DNA of 64,000 nucleotides from Leucobacter celer subsp. astrifaciens (GTDB taxonomy: Bacteria > Actinomycetota > Actinomycetes > Actinomycetales > Microbacteriaceae), in the NCBI RefSeq assembly GCF_001273835.1, contig NZ_JHEI01000143.1, positions 62,001 to 126,000 on the forward strand, given 5' to 3'. The first letter of the stretch is position 1. Each line of letters starts with the position of its first letter. The notes under the pieces were generated by a model. That model was not told the origin of the DNA, searched no databases, and was given only the letters and a program-made list of their open reading frames with translations. Shown one piece after another: positions 15,854 to 24,309 of this stretch. Both the position numbers and the translations under genes were made by a program.

Positions 15854-16240
15854 TCAGCGTCGGGTCGACCACCAGGCGAGCGCGACCAGGGCCGGCTGGA
15901 AGAAGAGGCGCGCCAGCCGCTTCTCGTCGGTGTCGAGGCCGAATCCGTTGCGGCGGTGCACGTACTGGGAGATGTTGCCGGGGAAGATCGCGATGAAGAA
16001 CGCGGCCGCGAGCCCGCCGATTCGGCGGGCTCGTCTGCCCTGAGCGACGATGAGGGCGGTGCCCAGGGTGATCTCGGCGATGCCCGATGCCACCACGGTG
16101 GTATCCGGCTCGAGGGGGACGAAATCGGGCACCTGCGCCTGGAACTCTTTCCGGGCGAACGTCAGGTGGGATACGCCCGCCACGACGAGGGTGGTGCCGA
16201 GCAGGGTTTTCATGAAGCGTCGGCCGCGATGGGTGCTCAT
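15854..16240 (-). CDS. DoxX-like membrane protein
   Basis: 128 residues, about four membrane helices (KTLLGTTLVVAGVSHLTFA, then EITLGTALIVAQ, AAAFFIAIFPGNISQYV and LFFQPALVALAWWST). The FPGNISQYVHRR stretch is typical of DoxX-like proteins. The family is found in quinone- and stress-linked membrane complexes; the substrate here is unknown. Start ATG 16240 is used; an internal ATG (16213, MKTLL) is possible. A -10-like TACATAAT lies just upstream on this strand, so the message may have a very short leader. Confidence 0.75.
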   Translation of the reverse strand: MSTHRGRRFMKTLLGTTLVVAGVSHLTFARKEFQAQVPDFVPLEPDTTVVASGIAEITLGTALIVAQGRRARRIGGLAAAFFIAIFPGNISQYVHRRNGFGLDTDEKRLARLFFQPALVALAWWSTRR

Positions 16241-16430
16241 GGCCCCATTATGTAGGCTCATTCCGCGTGCGGCCCTTCACTCGAAGAGCCGCACGCGAAA
16301 GAGCGCCGAACCGGGAGCCGCCTCCTACCGCGCTTCGAACGATGACCCCGCTGCCGCCTGCTCGACGCAGCGGCCGGGTTCACTCCGGGCCTCGTCGGCG
16401 GTGGTGCCGCTAGGCCCGCTGAGCCTCCGG

Positions 16431-16772
16431 CTAGCGCACGAGGCGGCCGATGGCCTGCGAGGCCTCCCGGATCTTCTCCTCCGCGACGTCGCCGCCGACG
16501 CGGGCGGCGTCGGTGACGCAGTGCCGCAGGTGGTCTTCGAGGAGCCCGACCGCGACTCCCTGCAGAGCGCTGGTCAGCGCGGAGATCTGCGTGAGGATGT
16601 CGATGCAGTACTGCTCGTCCTCGACCATGCGGTGGATGCCGCGAGCCTGCCCCTCGATGCGCTTGAGGCGGGCGAGGTAGCGCGCCTTGTCGGTGATGTA
16701 GCCGTGAGCTCCGTGGTCGCAGGCGGATGTCTCCGGCGCTTCCGAGGGCGCTGCGGTCGAGGTGTCGGTCAC
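16431..16772 (-). CDS. csoR: CsoR-family copper-sensing repressor
   Basis: 113 residues, all helical. The Cys-His-Cys copper ligands of CsoR are present: C56 (QYCIDIL), H81 and C85 (DHLRHC). The start is GTG 16772, overlapping the stop of the copper ATPase gene (GTGA), with GGAAG upstream, so copB and csoR are coupled in one operon. In the apo form CsoR should repress the operon; Cu(I) binding releases it. The palindrome at 19107-19123, ahead of copB, is the likely operator. Confidence 0.93.
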   Translation of the reverse strand: MTDTSTAAPSEAPETSACDHGAHGYITDKARYLARLKRIEGQARGIHRMVEDEQYCIDILTQISALTSALQGVAVGLLEDHLRHCVTDAARVGGDVAEEKIREASQAIGRLVR

Positions 16773-19048
16773 GGTGCTTCTTCCTTCTTCTGAGGGCGGG
16801 CGAGGATCGTCCGCGTGCTGGTCTCGGGGCGCAGATCGAGTCTGCGCAGAAGCTGCGCGTTGAGCGCGACGATGACGGTGGACAGCGACATCAGGATCGC
16901 TCCCACGGACATCGGCAGCACGAATCCGATTGGCGCGAGCACGCCGGCCGCGAGCGGGACCGAGACGAGGTTGTAGCCGGCGGCCCACCAGAGGTTCTGC
17001 TGCATCTTCCGGTACGCGGAGCGGGACAACTCGATCACCGACAGCACCGAACGCGGATCGTCGCCGGCGAGGATGACCCCGGCGGAGGCGATCGCCACGT
17101 CGGTGCCGGCGCCGATCGCGAGGCCGACATCGGCCTGCGCCAGGGCGGGGGCGTCGTTCACGCCGTCGCCCACCATGGCGACGCTTCTGCCCTCGGACTG
17201 CAGTTCCTGCACCTTCGCGGCCTTGTCCTCGGGACGCACCCCGGCGAAGAAGCGGTCGATCCCGAGCTCATCCGCGACGGATCGGGCGACGGCTTCCGCG
17301 TCGCCGGTGATCATCGCGACCTGCACGCCGAGGGCGTGCAGCGCGTCGACCGCCTCGCGCGATTCCGGGCGGACCTCGTCGGCGAGCTTCAGCGCGCCGA
17401 TCACCCGACCGTCCCGAACGACGTGGAGGATGATCGCCCCCTCCGCTCGCCACCGATCGGCGGCGGGGAGCTCTTCGGCGTGCTCCTCCGAGAGGAGATG
17501 CGGCCCGCCCACGCGGATCGACGAGCCGTCGACGGTGGCGGTCACCCCCACGGCGGGCGACGACGAGAAGTCGCGACTCCCGGGCACGCGCAGCCCCTTC
17601 TGCTCCGCCGCGCGCACGATCGCTCTCGCGAGGGGGTGCTCGCTGTCGGATTCGGCCGCCGCGGCCAGCGCGAGCAGGCGGTCGGGCTCGATTCCGGTCG
17701 CCGTCGATACCTCGGCGACCGTGGGCTCGCCTTTGGTGAGGGTGCCGGTCTTGTCGAACAGCACCGTGTCGACGGTGCGCATGCTCTCCAGCGCGAGCCG
17801 GTCCTTCACGAGCACACCGCCGCGGGCGGCGCGCTCCGTCGCGATCGATACGACGAGAGGGATCGCGAGCCCCAGCGCGTGGGGGCAGGCGATCACGAGC
17901 ACGGTGATCGTCCGCACCACGGCGTCATCGGGCTGCCCGACGAGCGTCCACACGATCGCGGTGAGCGCGGCGGCGCCGAGCGCGAACCAGAACAGCCACC
18001 CGGCGGCGGTATCGGCGAGCCGCTGCGCGCGCGAGGACGAGTTCTGCGCCTCGGTGACGAGGCGCTGGATCCCGGCGAGAGCGGTGTCGTCCCCGATCGC
18101 GGTGACCTCGACGCGCAGGCCGGAGTCGGTTGCGACCGTGCCCGCGGTGACCGAGTCCCCGATCCCGCGCGCGACGGTGCGGGACTCGCCAGTGACCATG
18201 GACTCGTCCAGGGAGGCGCGCCCGTCGATGATCCGCCCGTCGGCGGGAATGCTGCCGCCGGGGCGCACGACGGCGATGTCGCCCACGGCGAGATCCGACG
18301 GCGCGACCACGACCACGCGATCGCCCTCGACCCGCTCGGCCTCGTCGGGGAGCAGCGCGGCCAGCGAGTCCAGGGCCGAGGTCGTCTGCGCGAGGGATCG
18401 CATCTCGATCCAGTGCCCGAGCAGCATGATCACGATCAGCAGGGCCAGCTCCCACCAGAAGTCGAGCTCGTGATGCGTCAGCCCGAGGCTCGCGGCCCAC
18501 GAGGCGATGAACGCCACGGTGATCGCGAGCGCGATCAGCAGCATCATGCCGGGGCGTCGGGATCGGATCTCACTCAGCGCGCCGACGAGGAACGGCCGTC
18601 CTCCCCAGAGGTACATGACCGTGCCGAGGACCGGCGAGACCCAGGGCAGGCCGGGAACGTCGGGGAGGGTGTAGCCGAGGAGCATCGCGAACATGCCCGA
18701 CAGCGCGACGGTGGGGACCGCGAGGACGAGCATGATCCAGAACAGCCGCCGGAACTGGCCGACATGGTCGCCGTGCCCGGCGTGACCCATGTGCCCGTCG
18801 TGCGAGTCGTGCCCCGAGTGGTCGATGTGAGTGCCGTGACCGGTGTGCTGATCGTTGCCGCCGTTGCCGCCGTTGCCGCCGTGGCCGCTGTGGCTGCTCT
18901 GCCCGGCGTGAGCGTGATGCTCCTCTGCGGACGCGGGCGGCAGCTGCTGCTCCTGCTCCTGCTCCTGCGGGTGAGGCGCGGGGCCGTCGGTTGCGTGCTC
19001 GGCCGGAAGGGGGTCCGGGTGGTGGTGCTGGTGGTGGGACTGGCTCAT
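16769..19048 (-). CDS. copB: Copper-translocating P1B-type ATPase, CopB-like (CPH motif)
   Basis: 759 residues. The N-terminal 100 are rich in His, Gly and Asp (HHQHHHPD, HGGNGGNGGN, HSGHDSHDGHMGHAGHGDH) and replace the usual CxxC metal domains. Eight membrane helices follow, with the ion-site motif CPH (ACPHALGL) rather than CPC, then DKTGTLTKG (phosphorylated Asp), HP-containing SEHPLARAI, and the hinge GDGVNDAPALAQ. CPH plus a His-rich end marks the CopB subgroup, which exports copper or silver. ATG 19048 has GAGGAGAGG upstream. csoR follows with overlap, and a CsoR-type operator lies 59 bp upstream. Confidence 0.93.
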   Translation of the reverse strand: MSQSHHQHHHPDPLPAEHATDGPAPHPQEQEQEQQLPPASAEEHHAHAGQSSHSGHGGNGGNGGNDQHTGHGTHIDHSGHDSHDGHMGHAGHGDHVGQFRRLFWIMLVLAVPTVALSGMFAMLLGYTLPDVPGLPWVSPVLGTVMYLWGGRPFLVGALSEIRSRRPGMMLLIALAITVAFIASWAASLGLTHHELDFWWELALLIVIMLLGHWIEMRSLAQTTSALDSLAALLPDEAERVEGDRVVVVAPSDLAVGDIAVVRPGGSIPADGRIIDGRASLDESMVTGESRTVARGIGDSVTAGTVATDSGLRVEVTAIGDDTALAGIQRLVTEAQNSSSRAQRLADTAAGWLFWFALGAAALTAIVWTLVGQPDDAVVRTITVLVIACPHALGLAIPLVVSIATERAARGGVLVKDRLALESMRTVDTVLFDKTGTLTKGEPTVAEVSTATGIEPDRLLALAAAAESDSEHPLARAIVRAAEQKGLRVPGSRDFSSSPAVGVTATVDGSSIRVGGPHLLSEEHAEELPAADRWRAEGAIILHVVRDGRVIGALKLADEVRPESREAVDALHALGVQVAMITGDAEAVARSVADELGIDRFFAGVRPEDKAAKVQELQSEGRSVAMVGDGVNDAPALAQADVGLAIGAGTDVAIASAGVILAGDDPRSVLSVIELSRSAYRKMQQNLWWAAGYNLVSVPLAAGVLAPIGFVLPMSVGAILMSLSTVIVALNAQLLRRLDLRPETSTRTILARPQKKEEAP

Positions 19049-19106
19049 CGTCCTCTCCTCCGTCTCCGAATCGAGTATCCGCGAGAGCGACGGTTTCCTC
19101 AACGAT

Positions 19107-19123
19107 ATACCCAGTGGGGGTAT
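19107..19123 (-). promoter_or_regulatory. CsoR-type operator upstream of copB
   Basis: ATACCC-AGTGG-GGGTAT is a perfect six-base palindrome with the C/G-tract core known for CsoR sites (TACCC...GGGTA). It overlaps a TATA-like -10 region on the minus strand (GGTATATC), as expected for a repressor that blocks the copB-csoR promoter. Confidence 0.8.
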
Positions 19124-19280
19124 TCCCGCAGAAGTCTCCGGATCGCGGTTTCGACTCGTCTGGGGCAGTGGCGCCACCGCGGATCGCGCAGAATCGCTGG
19201 CGCGATTTCTTTCAACCGCTCCGTGATCGCTCGACCGGCGGCACCCGGCCTGCCTCCCTGCAGACGGGATTGCTAGGATG

Positions 19281-19442
19281 AGTCCACCTTTCGGCGTACG
19301 AGACACAGGGAGTGATACCGAACTTGGGGTCAACCGCGGTTCAGGGGTCGTCGTCCGACGACCCCGGTGACAGTTGCAGGGAAGCAGACAGTCCGCATTC
19401 GGGTCGTGAGCGGCCTCGATCCGTCCAGGGGGTGACCCCCGC
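19281..19442 (+). promoter_or_regulatory. Leader with hairpins before the CNNM/CBS gene pair
   Basis: A -10-like TAGGAT lies near 19276. The roughly 160-nt leader holds the palindrome AACCGCGGTT (about 19332-19341) and the hairpin GGGGTCGTCG / CGACGACCCC (19344-19365). Its length and structure suggest post-transcriptional control. I compared it by eye with known Mg and Mn riboswitch cores and found no match. Confidence 0.3.
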
Positions 19443-20858
19443 ATGGGCACCGCAGTGCTGATGCTGCTGATCGGCATCGTCCTGATCCTCGTCATCATCG
19501 CGGTGAACGGGTACTTCGTGGCGCAGGAGTTCGCCTACATGTCGGTCGACCGCTCCCGACTCGCCGCGCGCGCGGACGCCGGGGACGTCGCTGCGAAGCG
19601 GGCGCTCGCGGTGACCAGACGCACCTCGTTCATGCTCTCCGGCGCTCAGCTCGGCATCACCGTCACCGGCCTGCTGGTCGGGTACGTCGCCGAGCCGCTG
19701 GTCGGCGAGTCGCTGGGCGTGCTCCTGGGCGGCCTCGACATCCCGCTCGCCCTCACCGTGTCGGTCACCACGGTGGGCGTGCTCGTCGCGGCGACGATCG
19801 TGCAGATGATCTTCGGGGAGCTGTACCCGAAGAATCTCGCGATCTCCGCCCCCGAACCGCTCGCGCTCGGCCTGGCGCGCTCGACGCAGGTGTACCTCGC
19901 CGTATTCGGCTGGCTCATCGCCGTGTTCGACATCGCGGCCAACCTCTTCTTGAAGCTGCTGCGCGTGGAGCCGGTGCACGACATCGACTCGAGCGCTTCT
20001 CCCGAGGATCTGAAGCGGGCCGTCGCCGACTCCCGCGAGAGCGGAGACCTGCCCGAGAACCTGTCGATCCTCATCGATCGGGTGCTCGATTTCCCCGCAG
20101 CCGACGTGGAGCACGCGATGACGCCGGGCTCCCGCGTGGCGACCGTGTCCTCACAGGCGACTCTGGCGGAGCTGCGCTCGCTGATGGCTCACTCCCACAG
20201 TCGGTACCCGGTGGTCGACGACTCGGGTGAACCCGTCGGGGTCGTCGAGCTGGTGGATCTGCTGCGCACCGGCGAGCCGGATCGCGCGCCGGTGACGACG
20301 ATCATGCGTCGACCGCTGATGGTGCCCACGCTGATGGCGCTGCCCGACGCGCTCGAGGACATGAACCGCGCGAACGCGCAGCTTGCGTGCGTGATCGATG
20401 AGTACGGGGGCTTCGCGGGCATCCTCACGACCGAGGACGTGGCCGAGGAACTGGTCGGAGAGATCACGGACGAGCACGACGCCGCGCGCCCCTCGGAGAT
20501 GGTCGAGGAATCGCCCGGCGTCTGGCGAGCCGACGGCGGGATGCACCTGGATGAGGTGCGCCGCGTCGTGGGGCACGAACTGCCCGAGGGCGACTTCGAG
20601 ACGCTCGCCGGTCTCGTGATCGCGGTGGCGGGCGACTTCCCCGAGGTCGGGGAGACCGTCCGAGTGCCGCTCTCCGACGACCCCGCCGATCTCCTACACG
20701 ATCACCCTGTGCGGCGGGAGCTCGCCGTGGAGGTGCTCTCGGTCGTCAGGCACGTGCCCGGTGCCGTGCGCGCGACCCTCGTCGAGCTCGCCGCGAACGG
20801 CGACACCGACGGTGTCGGCGACAGCGACGATGCTGACGGGCAGGAGGGCGAACGATGA
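19443..20858 (+). CDS. CNNM/CBS/CorC_HlyC-domain membrane protein (hemolysin family), first of a pair
   Basis: 471 residues: signal-anchor, CNNM transmembrane domain (about 1-190, with FGELYPKNLAI), two CBS domains (about 215-335, including CVIDEYGGFAGILTTEDV), and a C-terminal CorC_HlyC domain (about 350-440, GVWRADGGMHLDEV). Proteins of this build are linked to Mg2+/Co2+ transport and tolerance to divalent cations. ATG 19443 follows a G-rich stretch (CCAGGGGGTGACC). The gene overlaps the next CNNM gene by ATGA, so both are translated together and may form a heteromer. The last 20 residues are an acidic Gly/Asp tail. Confidence 0.9.
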   Translation: MGTAVLMLLIGIVLILVIIAVNGYFVAQEFAYMSVDRSRLAARADAGDVAAKRALAVTRRTSFMLSGAQLGITVTGLLVGYVAEPLVGESLGVLLGGLDIPLALTVSVTTVGVLVAATIVQMIFGELYPKNLAISAPEPLALGLARSTQVYLAVFGWLIAVFDIAANLFLKLLRVEPVHDIDSSASPEDLKRAVADSRESGDLPENLSILIDRVLDFPAADVEHAMTPGSRVATVSSQATLAELRSLMAHSHSRYPVVDDSGEPVGVVELVDLLRTGEPDRAPVTTIMRRPLMVPTLMALPDALEDMNRANAQLACVIDEYGGFAGILTTEDVAEELVGEITDEHDAARPSEMVEESPGVWRADGGMHLDEVRRVVGHELPEGDFETLAGLVIAVAGDFPEVGETVRVPLSDDPADLLHDHPVRRELAVEVLSVVRHVPGAVRATLVELAANGDTDGVGDSDDADGQEGER

Positions 20859-21880
20859 CCGATTCGCCTGTGTTCGTGGCCGTCTCGACCGCGCTGCTCA
20901 TCGTGCTGAGCGCCTTCTTCGTGGTGATCGAGTTCTCGCTGCTCGCGGCCCGCAGACACCGCCTCGAGGACCAGGCGCGCACCAGACGCACCGCCCGTGC
21001 GGCGCTGCGCGGTATGAACGAGCTCACCATCATGCTCGCGGTGGCCCAGTTCGGTATCACGATCTGCACTTTCGCCCTGGGCGCGATCACGAAGCCGGCT
21101 GTGGATCAGTGGCTCGGCCCGGTCCTCGCCGCGTGGGGCGCCCCGGCCTGGCTCGCCGATACCGGCGCCTTCGTGCTGTCGCTGCTGTTCGTCACCTTTC
21201 TGCACCTCGTGATCGGCGAGATGGCGCCGAAGTCCTGGGCTATCGCTCACCCCGAGCTCGCGGCGAACATCATCGGCGTGCCCGCCCGCGGCCTGGCCTG
21301 GCTGCTCCGGCCGATGCTGGTGTGGATCAACCGGATCGCCAACCGCCTCGTCGCCGCGAGCGGCTACGCCCCTGCCGAGAACCGGGCGCTCGGCGGGCAG
21401 GACATCGATACGATCCGGCAGCTCGTGGAGCACTCGGCCGCGGTCGGCACGCTGGATGACTCGTTCCGCACTCAGCTGGCGCACGTCTTCGAACTGGAAC
21501 GCCTCCGCGTCGGCGACCTGCTGCCGGTGGGCCCGTGGCGCCCGACCTCCGTCGCCGGCGCAGCGACGGTCGGGGACGTGCGTGCGGCCGCTGCCGAGTC
21601 CGGCCACCTGCGCATCCTGGTCGACCGCGTCGGTGAGACGCCCGGCGTGATCCACGTGCGCGACGTGCTGCTGGAGCCCGCGGAGCGGGGGATCGGCGAG
21701 TTCACACGGCCGGCCCTCGTGCTGGACCCCGCCAAGCCGGTGTACGAGGCTCTCACGAGCATGCGCGAGGCGGGGGAGCAGTTCGCCGTGGTGATGCGCG
21801 ACGGCGAGTTCGACGGGGCGATCACCATGGCCGATGTTCTGCGTCGGGTGTTGCCGGGCGGGGAGGAGCTCAAGCTGTAG
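20855..21880 (+). CDS. CNNM/CBS-domain membrane protein, second of a pair
   Basis: 341 residues with the CNNM domain (about 1-170, including HLVIGEMAPKSWAI) and a CBS pair (about 215-330, FAVVMRDGEFDGAITMADVL). Unlike its neighbour, it stops after the CBS pair and lacks the CorC_HlyC domain. The tandem long-plus-short arrangement is common in actinobacteria. The ATGA overlap with the first gene indicates coupled translation and probably a joint complex for divalent-cation flux. Confidence 0.88.
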   Translation: MTDSPVFVAVSTALLIVLSAFFVVIEFSLLAARRHRLEDQARTRRTARAALRGMNELTIMLAVAQFGITICTFALGAITKPAVDQWLGPVLAAWGAPAWLADTGAFVLSLLFVTFLHLVIGEMAPKSWAIAHPELAANIIGVPARGLAWLLRPMLVWINRIANRLVAASGYAPAENRALGGQDIDTIRQLVEHSAAVGTLDDSFRTQLAHVFELERLRVGDLLPVGPWRPTSVAGAATVGDVRAAAAESGHLRILVDRVGETPGVIHVRDVLLEPAERGIGEFTRPALVLDPAKPVYEALTSMREAGEQFAVVMRDGEFDGAITMADVLRRVLPGGEELKL

Positions 21881-21933
21881 GAGCGCGGTCCCGCGGGTAC
21901 ACCGCCCCGGGATCCCGCTCCGGCGATCCCGCG

Positions 21934-22683
21934 TTACGCCTGCAGCAGCCAGCGGCGCAGTCGCCGGGCCAGCCACTCCGGCCGTTGCAGGGGGAGGCCG
22001 TGTCCGGCTCCGTCGACGATCTCGCGCTCGCCGCGGGGGAGCGCGTCGTGCAGCACCTCGACCGAGGCGCGCATGAATCGCTTTTCGCGCGATCCGGCGA
22101 GGATCAGGGCGCTGCCGGGGAACTCGCTCCACCCGGTGGGGACGGTGAAGCGGATGTTCTCGCCGACGGCGGCGAGGAGGGTCGACCGCGAGATGCCTGC
22201 GGAGGTGCGCAGGTAGTCGTCGATGAGCTCCGGCGGGACGAAGAGCTCCCTGGCCTGGAGCCTCGCGAACCACTCCCGCTTCGCCAGGCCCGCGGTCGCT
22301 CCGAGCAGCGCGAGCGTCAGTCGGGGTGCGGGCGTGGGGACGGCCTGGGCGCTGATGACGGCGACCCGATCCACGAGCTCCGGGTGGCGCGCCGCGAGCA
22401 GCACCGCCAGCTGCGCGCCGAGCGAGAAGCCGATTACCGCAGCGGGCGCTGATCCGGTCTCTGCGAGCAGCGACGCCAGCTCCGACACCGTGCGGTCGTG
22501 GGATCGGTACTCCTCGTCGGCGCTGCGGTCGTGGCCGGGCAGATCCGGCACGAGCAGCCGCCACCCGCTGCCGAGATGGTCGATTGTCGAGTGCCACATC
22601 CAGCCGGCTGCCCCGCCGCCGTGCAGCAGGAGCACGGGGCGGCCGTGCTCATCGCCGAGAGTGCTCAGGTGCATGTTCGTCAT
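21934..22683 (-). CDS. Alpha/beta hydrolase
   Basis: 249 residues. Oxyanion strand-turn LLLHGGGAAG, nucleophile elbow GFSLGAQ (Ser in G-x-S-x-G), acid region LILAGSRE, and catalytic His in GAGHGLPLQRPEW. Substrate unknown. It is the last gene of a three-gene set (hydrolase, TetR, hydrolase), each overlapping the next by one or four bases, so the TetR protein probably controls both enzymes. The start ATG 22683 overlaps the TetR stop. Confidence 0.85.
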   Translation of the reverse strand: MTNMHLSTLGDEHGRPVLLLHGGGAAGWMWHSTIDHLGSGWRLLVPDLPGHDRSADEEYRSHDRTVSELASLLAETGSAPAAVIGFSLGAQLAVLLAARHPELVDRVAVISAQAVPTPAPRLTLALLGATAGLAKREWFARLQARELFVPPELIDDYLRTSAGISRSTLLAAVGENIRFTVPTGWSEFPGSALILAGSREKRFMRASVEVLHDALPRGEREIVDGAGHGLPLQRPEWLARRLRRWLLQA

Positions 22684-23285
22684 TCTCCGTCCGGCGCGCG
22701 GTGGTGGGGAGGTTCGAAGGTCTCGGCCATGCGGCCGAGCGCGTCGATGGAGCCCCGAAGCTGCGACGCGTCCAGCGGGCCGAGGATCCTGCCGGCCGAG
22801 AGCAGGCCGATCGTGGCGCTCGACAGCGCCAGGGCGAGATGCTCGGGATCGATGTCCGCCTCGAGCCCTCCGCGCCGCTGGAGCTCGCGCAGCCACGCGA
22901 CGACCCCGGCGTGGCGCGAGCGGTAGCGGCCGTCGGCGACTGTGTCCACGTGACTGCCGAGCACCCCGCGATCGTCGAGGAACGCCGCGGTCATGAGCCG
23001 GTCCTCCAGCAGCACGCGCACGGAAGCTCTATACGCCTCGCCGAGGGGAGGGTGCTCGCCGAGTTCCTCGGCGAGCCGGGCGCGCATGCGCTCGGTGCCG
23101 CGCAGCAGGAGCGCGTCGAGGATGTCCCGCTTGCTCTCGAACTCGAGGTAGACGGCGCCCTTGCCGATTCCGGCCCGCGCGGCGACCGCCGCGACGCTCG
23201 TCGCGTCGAAGCCGCGCTCGAGCGCCAGCTCCTCGGCCGCGTCCAGGATGCGCCCGCGCCGGTTCGGCAGCAGCGGCCGGGGCAT
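22680..23285 (-). CDS. TetR-family regulator of the hydrolase operon
   Basis: 201 residues. N-terminal helix-turn-helix of TetR type: RILDAAEELALERGFDATS, AVAARAGIGKGAVYLEFESK (residues about 10-57). The rest is the helical ligand-binding part. ATG 23285 shares its first base with the stop of the upstream hydrolase (TGATG). The 11-bp-arm palindrome at 24179-24212, at the head of this operon, is the probable operator, so the regulator likely represses its own operon. Confidence 0.9.
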   Translation of the reverse strand: MPRPLLPNRRGRILDAAEELALERGFDATSVAAVAARAGIGKGAVYLEFESKRDILDALLLRGTERMRARLAEELGEHPPLGEAYRASVRVLLEDRLMTAAFLDDRGVLGSHVDTVADGRYRSRHAGVVAWLRELQRRGGLEADIDPEHLALALSSATIGLLSAGRILGPLDASQLRGSIDALGRMAETFEPPHHRAPDGE

Positions 23286-24166
23286 CAGTCGAGCCCCCTG
23301 AGGAAGCCGAGCAGCGCAGGAACGACGAGGTCGGGTCGATCCCGCTGCACCCAGTGCCCGGCCCCGGGCACCGGGAGCAGCTCGCCGCGGGGGAGCAGCT
23401 CCGCAGCGGCGCGCGCACGCGCGATGGGCACCCCGCCGTCGCGCTCGCCGTGGACGAAGAGCACGGGTGTGCGGATCGCATGCAGCCGGCTGGTGTAGTC
23501 GGTGCGCAGGCGGCTCCGGAGCACCTGATCGCGCTGCCACTGCCCGAAGGCCCGCAGGCCCCCGCCCGCCGCGGCCTCGGCGACCACTGCGCTGACGAGC
23601 TCGGGAGTGCGCGCGGTGGGATCGCGCACGATGGAGCGCAGCCCGCGCTCCATCGCCGTGGCGCTGCGGGAGTAGGAGCGCGTCATGGCATCGAGCAGCC
23701 CGGTGCGCAGCAGCAACCAGGTGGCGAGCTGATTCGCGGCGCTGAGGGGGCCGTCCGTGAGGCGCGGCATGATGCCGAAGGTGCCCAGCAGCATGGCTCC
23801 GCGGATGCGTCCGGGCCTGTCGAGGAGGTGGCCCAGCGCGAGACCACCGCCGAGGGAGAGGCCCCCGACGGCGTAGTCGCCCAGCCCGAGCTCGTCCACC
23901 AGTGCTCCGACGTGCTGGACGAGTCGGTCCTGCGTCAGCGGCCAGGCCGCGGGCGGGCTCTGCCCGAAGCCCGGATGGTCGGGGGCGACGACGCGGTAAC
24001 CCGCGCGGGCGAGTGCCGGCCCCGTTCCGCCCCACGAGAGTTCGGCGCTGTCGGCCCCGCCGCCGTGCAGCAGCAGGACGGTCGTACCCGTCGGCCGATC
24101 CGGGATCCACTCCAGGTAGGAGACCGTCGTTCCGGCCGCATCGACCGTCGCGCGTCGTGCATTCAT
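23285..24166 (-). CDS. Alpha/beta hydrolase, first gene of the TetR-controlled operon
   Basis: 293 residues. VLLLHGGGADS forms the oxyanion region, GGLSLGGGLALGH the nucleophile elbow (Ser in G-x-S-x-G), FVHGERDGGVP the acid strand, and PGAGHWVQRDRP the catalytic His. The cap domain and sequence style resemble hydrolases acting on small esters or ring-cleavage products; I cannot name the substrate. Start ATG 24166 with GGAAGG seven bases upstream. The frame also opens upstream through the operator palindrome, which argues against the longer start. Confidence 0.85.
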   Translation of the reverse strand: MNARRATVDAAGTTVSYLEWIPDRPTGTTVLLLHGGGADSAELSWGGTGPALARAGYRVVAPDHPGFGQSPPAAWPLTQDRLVQHVGALVDELGLGDYAVGGLSLGGGLALGHLLDRPGRIRGAMLLGTFGIMPRLTDGPLSAANQLATWLLLRTGLLDAMTRSYSRSATAMERGLRSIVRDPTARTPELVSAVVAEAAAGGGLRAFGQWQRDQVLRSRLRTDYTSRLHAIRTPVLFVHGERDGGVPIARARAAAELLPRGELLPVPGAGHWVQRDRPDLVVPALLGFLRGLD

Positions 24167-24178
24167 CAGGGCACCTTC

Positions 24179-24212
24179 CGTTGTGACCATACTACTTCAT
24201 CTGGTCACAACG
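24179..24212 (-). promoter_or_regulatory. TetR-type operator of the hydrolase operon
   Basis: CGTTGTGACCA (24179-24189) and TGGTCACAACG (24202-24212) are perfect 11-base inverted arms with a 12-base AT-rich spacer. On the minus strand the spacer includes TAGTAT, a plausible -10. The site lies 13 bp upstream of the first hydrolase gene. Confidence 0.8.
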
Positions 24213-24309
24213 CGTGATTTGCCTCGTAACGCATCGACACCATCGTCACGGGGACCCCGGAGCGTCACACAGGCTCGCTAGACTGCGAGAAAGAGCCGCT
24301 GGAGGTGCC

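Noticed and set aside
19281..19442. A known Mg (M-box) or Mn (yybP-ykoY) riboswitch before the CNNM genes
   Set aside because: Conserved cores of these riboswitches were not found by eye; only generic hairpins remain.
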